Of a stretch of 64,000 bases of DNA, positions 57,273 to 64,000 are shown one piece after another. The notes beneath the pieces are model-generated. The model saw only the letters and a program-made list of their open reading frames with translations. It did no database searches and was not told where the DNA came from. A program made the translations under genes and the position numbers. This DNA is from Mimachlamys varia. Lineage: Eukaryota > Mollusca > Bivalvia > Pectinida > Pectinidae. Numbering within the stretch: the stretch's first letter is position 1; every line of letters begins with the position of its first letter. The stretch spans positions 24,379,001-24,443,000 of the forward strand of contig OX392545.1 of NCBI GenBank assembly GCA_947623455.1, given 5' to 3'.

Positions 57273-59893
57273 TTTTTTTCTACCTAACAGCTATATTTTT
57301 CTCTGACACTGACCAATTTTTTATTAGAGCGTCTGCCGCTGTCAAGATGGCTTCAGGTTCTGCTCCTTGGACAAGAGTTTCATCGCCCTACTTGATGTTA
57401 ATTATTCCACATACTATGTGGTTAAATACTGATTAGTTATTAACAGCTGCGAATATTTTAAATTAACGCGGATAACACATGTTTCATCAGCTGAACATGT
57501 GTGTTTAATTTACAGTGGAAACAGTTAAAATCAAATTATCACGGAACACGTGTGTTAATTACAGGCAACCCCCAGTTCAAATGTCTGATTTCGGAAATGT
57601 AGTATTACATAGGGAAATAAAATGTGTAATGAATATATTTCTCCAATATGCAGGCCTCAGGGTAAACATGTTTCAACCTGCTTGAAACTACCATGTCCAT
57701 GACCGACATAGTCTTAATTACAAAAGATGTTCCACTTACAAGATGTCAAAGCACAGGAAGACAGCTTAAAAGATTAGCTTTCCACTATATATCCAAGTGT
57801 AATGAAATTATAGAGAAAACATAACAATTAACAACCTTCCGTGTTGATACAGGAAGGGTGTATTTCTTCAGGAATATACCAATACAACAACAGATGGCTT
57901 GTGCGGTTGTTGAATGGCCTGATTGGCTGACGGTTTCTTTCACACAGTGAACATGAAAGCTTGGGGGAAAGTTTGACATAGATTTACACCAGTAAAATCT
58001 TTGTATACATTGTGTTACAACGAAAACATTACATTTTGTATTGTTCTACACTGAATTATGTGACATACAATATTACTGTCTTTAAGGGATTAAGAAAACT
58101 ACAATTACGTCAGTATGACATCAAAGTCGCTCATCGCGTAGGGATAGATATTTGAGGAACGTTTGATTGAAAGGATATTGATACATTTTAATTAGAATGT
58201 CTAATTAGAAATCCTTGCAACTACATGAGTAATTAACTAATAAACAGTTTCCAAGATCAGCTTACATAACATAAATTTACTAGTCCAAATACATCATTAA
58301 TTTGCATTTGTGTATTCTGTTTACGATACTTAACTACATATCATGCGCACGCATAACGGACTTCCTAACTAATTTGATAAGCCTCTCGGCTCTGTCAAGC
58401 TTGGCTTGGAAATGGTAAATATCATAAAAATATAAGCTCAACGGAGTTTTCTACAACATTGATTCTAATAATGATTCTAGGGTCTTCAGCGATACACATG
58501 GTTCTCGTTTTAAAAGTCACAAGCCGCAGAAACAATGTATTCTTGTTACAGACACATTAACCTCAGGTAGTAATTTATCTTAAAGACACGCGATTCACGG
58601 TATTATGGCAGATAGGCCTACAGCAGTCAGATATTTTGATAATGTAATATAAACCATTTCATCTGGGTTAATTTATAGAATTGACGCATCAGATTTTCAC
58701 ACAATCATTCTTGCGGGGGAGGGATGGGTTACGACAAAACAAACAAAATATCATCAAAAAACAGTATTGTGAGAAAAAAAGCAACTGCGGGGAAGGACCG
58801 GAACCGGAAGTCGCGAAGTTCAGATGGTTTTGCTTTCGTTCTGACTGACTAAATAAGCAGTAAGTGTATGCATTTGTTATTTACCAAAAGGTGTCAGTTG
58901 TTATCAATATGAGGAGGAACTGATTAAACTCATTCACTTTCAGACGCATGTCCAAATGTTCTGGGAATGTCATGAAAACATGTAAAAGATGTCTGTCGTG
59001 CCCTATTGTTTGTTGTTGAGACCGAGATATCCCTTCAATGACGTCGTACTATGTAGTACTAATATTTGACCCAAAACTGCCTGACAGGTGTTGAAACAAT
59101 AGACTCTAACCATTCACGGTTCTTTTTCTCCTTGTTTACGACGGTGTCCATGGCAACGCCATTGTTCATAATTATCCAGGTGTTGTCGATATAGGTTCGA
59201 CTTGTGGTTTTGTTGACCATTTTGCATCCCGTTGTTGTCAGGAACTATTGCGATATTGAAAGAAAATTTGGCAAGCAAATTTAATCACGTTTTATTTTAA
59301 ATACATTAAAATTTAATAACTAGGATTTCGAATACAATGCAAGGAAATCGATTTCATAACGGATAACCTGTGGGAAAGTACAGTGTGATAAACTTCACTC
59401 GATAAGTAGAACAATAAGCACATGGCGACACGCCAACGTCACCACTGGTCTTAACAGTCACGTGATGAATGTTAAAAAATAATTGGAAACAAATCCGAAA
59501 CGGTGAAAGTTGTCGTGTTTAACTACCATAACAGACATCACCACAACACATTTTACAGGCCAAATCTGTCCAATAATTATAGCACGGGTTTAAAGTAAAT
59601 CTATAATATCTAATAACTAATTACGCAGGCTTATATTGCCGCGTGCGCGCCACGTCTCCATAGGCCAATGAATCATATTTCTGATGAAAGCCTAATGATG
59701 CTTATGTCTATGGATTTCTAAATATTACAACTAATTCACGGATTTCATTAACGGTCTTTGATCGGCGTGAGCATGACGTCTACATCATACTGTGGAAAAT
59801 TTCCATTGGAGCTCCACATATTTCCAAACCGGCTAGAATTTCGAATATAATATGATATATAGATGGTTCCACCTACGATAAGCAAAACTAATT
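57273..59893 (-). other. Presumed first intron or 5' flank of PDE9
   Basis: No secure exon. Weak candidates are a 25-bp microexon at 57740-57764 (strong-looking sites; TT|A joins in frame to the exon at 55245 and gives VFLCFDIL), a 76-bp segment at 58890-58965 (rejected, see below) and an open segment starting MVNKTTSRTYIDNTWIIMNN at about 59217. About 90 bases at 57900-57985 (gattggctgacgg..tctt, gtttgacatagatt.acacc) recur at 62155-62245. Confidence 0.35.
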
Positions 59894-60124
59894 ACTGTAA
59901 ACGTGGAATTGTTCGCGGTGTGGAAATTTTCGTTTATTTCGCTTGAATTAAATATCCGCGAATAAATCCACACGCGAACATATTTAACATCACGTGAACT
60001 AATAGTATTATAGGTACACGGAACAAAAAAGCATGACTGAAGAACAAAAATCGTCACATCGCAAACAGTTTTGAGGCTGGCTAAGCGAAAATTTCCACAC
60101 GCGAAAATATTGGCTTTGACTGTA
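59894..60124. mobile_element. MITE-like element family 2, copy 2
   Basis: Collinear with 27551-27782 (ggaattgttcgcggtgtgga, aatccacacgcgaacatatt, gcgaaaatattggctttgac). Ends carry actgtaa and its near inverse. Confidence 0.65.
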
Positions 60125-63100
60125 AGGTGTCGATCCATAATTTCGCATCTCTGTTTCAAAACAACAAAACTACACTTAGCTTTACAATCTAAGGTATTTA
60201 AAGCTGCACATTTCTCAAATTCCTGTTTCCTCTGCAAAATCAATATTCCTTTTTAATTAACAAAAGAAAAAGGTAGAGCAAAACATGAACAACGGTTGAA
60301 CATGGAGACCCTCGAAAAATGTAAAGACCAGGTTATCCGGAATGGCTTGCGTCTCTTGCCTTATGGACAAATCTAAGTATCCATGTGATAAAGGGTGGTT
60401 GTGCATCATCATAATAGTAAATCTTCACATTAATTAAAGAAACAGCAATTTACCCACTGAATTCACTTATCGCAGAAATCATGACATACTGTAAGCAAAC
60501 TTATTTTTGTGCTTTCAAATTTCAGTGAATAAACGGATTCAAACAAATAGGCGCGTTAATGAATTAGTGTACTCATGTATATTGGTGTAGAAAACATTAT
60601 ATAAACTGTTATTCGCCTGATCATAATTACCGCTAAAATATGAACGTTTACAGAAATATCTAATTTGAAGAATTCATTTAGAATTATGAATGTAAGTTGG
60701 TAGGGGTAGTAGGGATGTTACCATACAGAAAGTAAAGTTCGTTATTTATTTTATAAGACATTATCTTTGTAGGTCTCTGTCCCTTTTAAGTAAAGGAGGA
60801 AGATGAATTGGAAGAGTTATTAGTGTCGATGATTTCAAGATTAATGTAATTTAGAAGTATTTGGCTATATATTTGCTAATCTTGATTACCTAAATACTGA
60901 GTACTAAAAGCTGATATTACATGTATAATAAAACGAACATTTACACCCTTTTTAAAGCATTGCAGGTCAACGAAGAAGGGACAAGTTTACTGATTGAATA
61001 CGAGTAATATATTGTAATATATGTAAATACGATATCATCTTCCAGCGGATTGGCTATGCATTGTTTCTTTCAGAACAAAATAGATACTATATTTTATTTA
61101 TTATGGTAAAAGAAGAAAGAAAACAGACGCTTATTTAGAAGTGTTAACCTATTTTCTACCACAATAACCTGTGTTATCCCACTCCTAGACCATTGTATAA
61201 ACGTGCTGACTGTTGGATAAATATGTTATATACGTCTAGTGGAATATGATCTTCCGCACATTTGGTTGGTTGAGAAGTTGAACTTTGACCGGAAATCACG
61301 TGGTTCAATGAAACGTGCTGATTGTTGACGTCGACACACAATTCGGCGGGAATAAATACCAGATGATGTGTTTTCGCGCAAACATCATCCGCGGTTCACA
61401 GAAAACACCACTGCCATTGCGACTTTGTAGCAATGTGGTAGAAACAGGTCACACCACTCGTGCTTATTGGATATGGAATTTATTTCACTCTCTTTAATTT
61501 TTTTTTAAAAGTTGCAAAATAATTAACTCGAATGAAATAAATTCCATAACCAACAACCACTCGTTGTGTTGTTATTTCTATATCGGTCTCTACACTGGTA
61601 GCTTAAGTAAAGCACAGTTTAGTTTACTTTTGTATAAGCTGACAGAGATATTTCCCTCCAGGGTTATCTCCCCTTCAAATGTCTGAGGGTGACGTGTCTC
61701 AAATTCTCGTTATCCTGCTCTGTGTGCTTTCTGTTAATTAGCACGGTGAATCCGACGCCATAACTTGCAGCGCGGATCGATATCTAATATGCTGCCACGC
61801 CGATTTGCTTCTCAGGTAAACAGAACGGTATAACTGGAAACACTTTCATGAAGATAAACAAGCTTAAGGCTAATACATCCGGGTTCTACATCCAGCACAT
61901 GTATCACGATTAAGCGGAGTAATCAAATGTTCAGATCATGTACACAGAACGAAAGAGGAAATTACATGGGAAAGAGTTCATTTATTTATAGTTTGTCTGC
62001 ACTATTTTTATCTCAATATCTGTAGTAGTAAATTTTTATTTACGTTACACTTCTGTTATCAGCTGCAGAGCCAAACTGTACGAGAAGCCAGCTACAGGAC
62101 AAAAAGGAATCGTGTCAGCAAAACTTAACCGGAATAGAAATATTAGGTTTACTGCAATAGCCGAATAGGTCTGATTGGCTGACGGGTTCTTCCTCACTGA
62201 ACAAGAAAGCTTGATGGAAAGTTTGACATAGATTAACACCAGTAGGTTACGATCACGTAATATTTTCAGCCCAAAGTAGCTTTTTTACCGTTCGTGATAT
62301 TCAGCGAATCACTACCTGCATAATCACAAATACAATTGTATATAGGTAGTTGGACATCAAATAAACTTAAATTATAATAGGCCTTGCTGGCAGGCGTTTG
62401 AGTCTGACAATTATTTAGTATTTGAAAGCAATTCTTCAAAAAAGCAATATCAAGTTATCATTCCTATTCCTGCGATGTCATTTCTTAATTAACTAGGTTA
62501 TAAATGACTGCATATGATGACTTTTTATCAGTGATTTTCAAATAAACTTAAAAAAAATCAATAAAAGAGTATTGAATATTTGCTTACTAAGATGCGCATT
62601 GGACGAATTTGTCAAAAGTGAAAATTAACAGAAGTCTTACATATAAATGGGTTACTTCTACCGATGATTGACATGGGATAATACTGCTTATTATTTTGAT
62701 CCAGAATAAAAGTTCGTAAAGTTATTCCAACAATAAGATGACCAATTTGTTAATTTCCTATCCACCTGTTTTCCGTCCAACACAATTGAAATAAAGTAAA
62801 ATAAGTAAAACTAGTAGTTCTGAAAGAGACCAATAAAAATACTGCATCTCAGATATTTAAAAAAAAACAGTAAAAATTGTTTCATTAGCATATTCATGGA
62901 TCACTTAATACATTTAACCTAAAATTCTATTTTGTAAAAATACATAAGGCAAGCCCGCAACAGACCAACTCGGCAGATTTGATAAAGCAAATGCAAAAAA
63001 AGGAAACACGATAAAACAAACAAAAGAAAGAAAAATAGAGAACAAGAAACCATAAAGCAACCACAAAAAAAAAAGAAAATAGGATAAAGCTAACACAAAA

Positions 63101-63162
63101 AAAAATTAGATAAAGCAAACACAATAAATCAAAATTGGATACATCAGTCGCATAAAGAAATC
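60125..63162. other. Non-coding DNA, presumed 5' flank or first intron of PDE9
   Basis: AT-rich with a repeat A fragment (about 60285-60365), the second copy of a 90-base repeat (62155-62245) and A-rich simple sequence (62990-63130). No exon recognised. Confidence 0.35.
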
Positions 63163-63465
63163 AGAGAATACAACAAAACCATAATCCGAACTCAAAGTCG
63201 ATTAAACTAGAGGCAAAATAGGAACAAAGGAAATATTTACATGGAGGCACTCGTAGAAGTACAAGAGAATAAGACCAGGTGTTCCAGAAGAGTAAGCGTC
63301 TTCTGCTTCATCGACGACACCCGCCATGTAAATCTTGGTCACGTCCAAGTAAGCATCAATCCTCAAAATGAGAGCCGAGTCATCATTATCAATCATAACA
63401 AGTAAGCACACTACTCAGCGAACTCAAAAACGTTCATCTTCATATCACACAAAGATACAGAATAA
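63163..63465 (+). repeat. Dispersed repeat A, copy
   Basis: From agagaatacaacaaaacca to cacacaaagatacagaataa. The minus strand has the clearest version of the family's open frame: [20 protein letters not shown], then [15 protein letters not shown]. Confidence 0.8.
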
Positions 63466-64000
63466 CAGAGAAGCAGGGGATTAGATAAAGCCAACACCAA
63501 ATTCGAGCAAACAAATTATGATAGAAATCACCGAGTGTTCCAACATTGGTCATTTTGCAGTACAAATATACTATGATCGTAATCAAATATGTTTTATACA
63601 AATTGTAGATTACACACGTTTCTACTGTTGGCCAACCCTAATTAAAGCCCTGTCACATTTTTTTAAGTTAGTCATCAATAACGATGTATGTTATAGGTCT
63701 GTAACAAACATCAACTGCTAAAATAAAACTATGTATCTACAAAAAATAAAATCAGAGAATACCGAAGCGTCAACAAAACCATAATGCAAACTCAAAAGAT
63801 ATTAGAATAGAGGCAAAATATGAACAAAGGATAGATTTACATGGAGACCCTTGGTAAAAGTAAAAAATAAAACAGGTGTTCCGGAAGAGTTTAATAGGAC
63901 TCACACAACTAAATAATTTACTATATGTTATTACTAAGCTTTCGAGCTAATAACTTTAATATTTGAAGTACAACACTTGTGTAAACTGCCTAAATTCACA
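63466..64000 (+). repeat. Window end with a partial dispersed repeat A
   Basis: 63748-63890 is a partial repeat A copy (agagaataccgaagcgtcaa to aacaggtgttccggaagagt). The remaining sequence is AT-rich without recognised features. Confidence 0.6.

Noticed and set aside
58890..58965. 76-bp PDE9 exon with good-looking splice sites (HLDMRLKVNEFNQFLLILIT)
   Set aside because: Joining its donor (TTTTG|gtaaat) to the exon at 55245 creates TGA at the junction, and its phases do not fit the 25-bp candidate at 57740.
61794..61820. Plus-strand ATG segment ending CAG|gtaaac as the first exon of a third gene
   Set aside because: Only nine codons (MLPRRFASQ) and no further exon in the window; cannot be distinguished from chance.

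Overview
The window looks like animal nuclear DNA, most likely from a bivalve mollusc. It is AT-rich, its genes are split by GT-AG introns, its non-coding DNA is full of minisatellites, short palindromic MITE-like elements and tRNA-derived SINEs, and it carries a two-exon TRIM-NHL gene of the type expanded in bivalves. The lineage is an inference from gene content and repeat style; no organellar or bacterial feature was seen.

Two genes can be supported, arranged convergently. Gene 1 (plus strand, about 2.1-4.4 kb) is a TRIM protein of 627 residues: RING, two B-boxes, coiled coil and NHL-type beta-propeller, encoded by two coding exons. Gene 2 (minus strand) is a PDE9A-like high-affinity cGMP phosphodiesterase spread over at least 36 kb, from 55245 down to 19018. 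I resolve 16 consecutive coding exons with phase-consistent GT-AG junctions, including a 24-bp microexon. They encode 472 residues ending at a stop, with the whole catalytic domain: HNFRH, HDLDH, CCDIS and the purine-binding glutamine. The N-terminal exon or exons are not securely found; they lie in 55.3-64 kb or beyond the window.

The most interesting structure is inside the PDE9 gene. (a) The exon encoding the LATDMA helix region is present as two diverged tandem copies (25352-25468 and 24476-24589). Both have intact reading frames, splice sites and 0-0 phase, so they look like mutually exclusive alternative exons. (b) Three intronic minisatellites start at an exon edge and multiply that exon's own splice site: a 67-bp array repeating the last exon codons plus the 5' splice site about 17 more times (20.3-21.5 kb), a 64-bp array repeating a 3' splice site (25.46-26.04 kb), and a 50-bp array repeating the 3' splice site of the 24-bp microexon (50.7-51.06 kb). 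A fourth array (35 bp, about 24 copies, 51.5-52.3 kb) carries a polypyrimidine-CAG acceptor-like motif in every unit on the sense strand.

Layout: 0-2.1 kb, upstream of the TRIM gene, with a palindromic MITE; 2.1-4.4 kb, TRIM gene; 4.4-19 kb, intergenic, with a 62-bp minisatellite, a dispersed repeat carrying an open reading frame, and several terminal-inverted-repeat elements; 19-55 kb, PDE9 gene with many intronic arrays, including a 2.2-kb array of 35-bp units and a long foldback near 32.4-33.3 kb; 55-64 kb, likely first intron or 5' flank of PDE9, with SINEs and further repeat copies. At least two dispersed repeat families recur across the window; one copy (53.3-54.0 kb) is split by a 395-bp terminal-inverted-repeat element with a TA target duplication.
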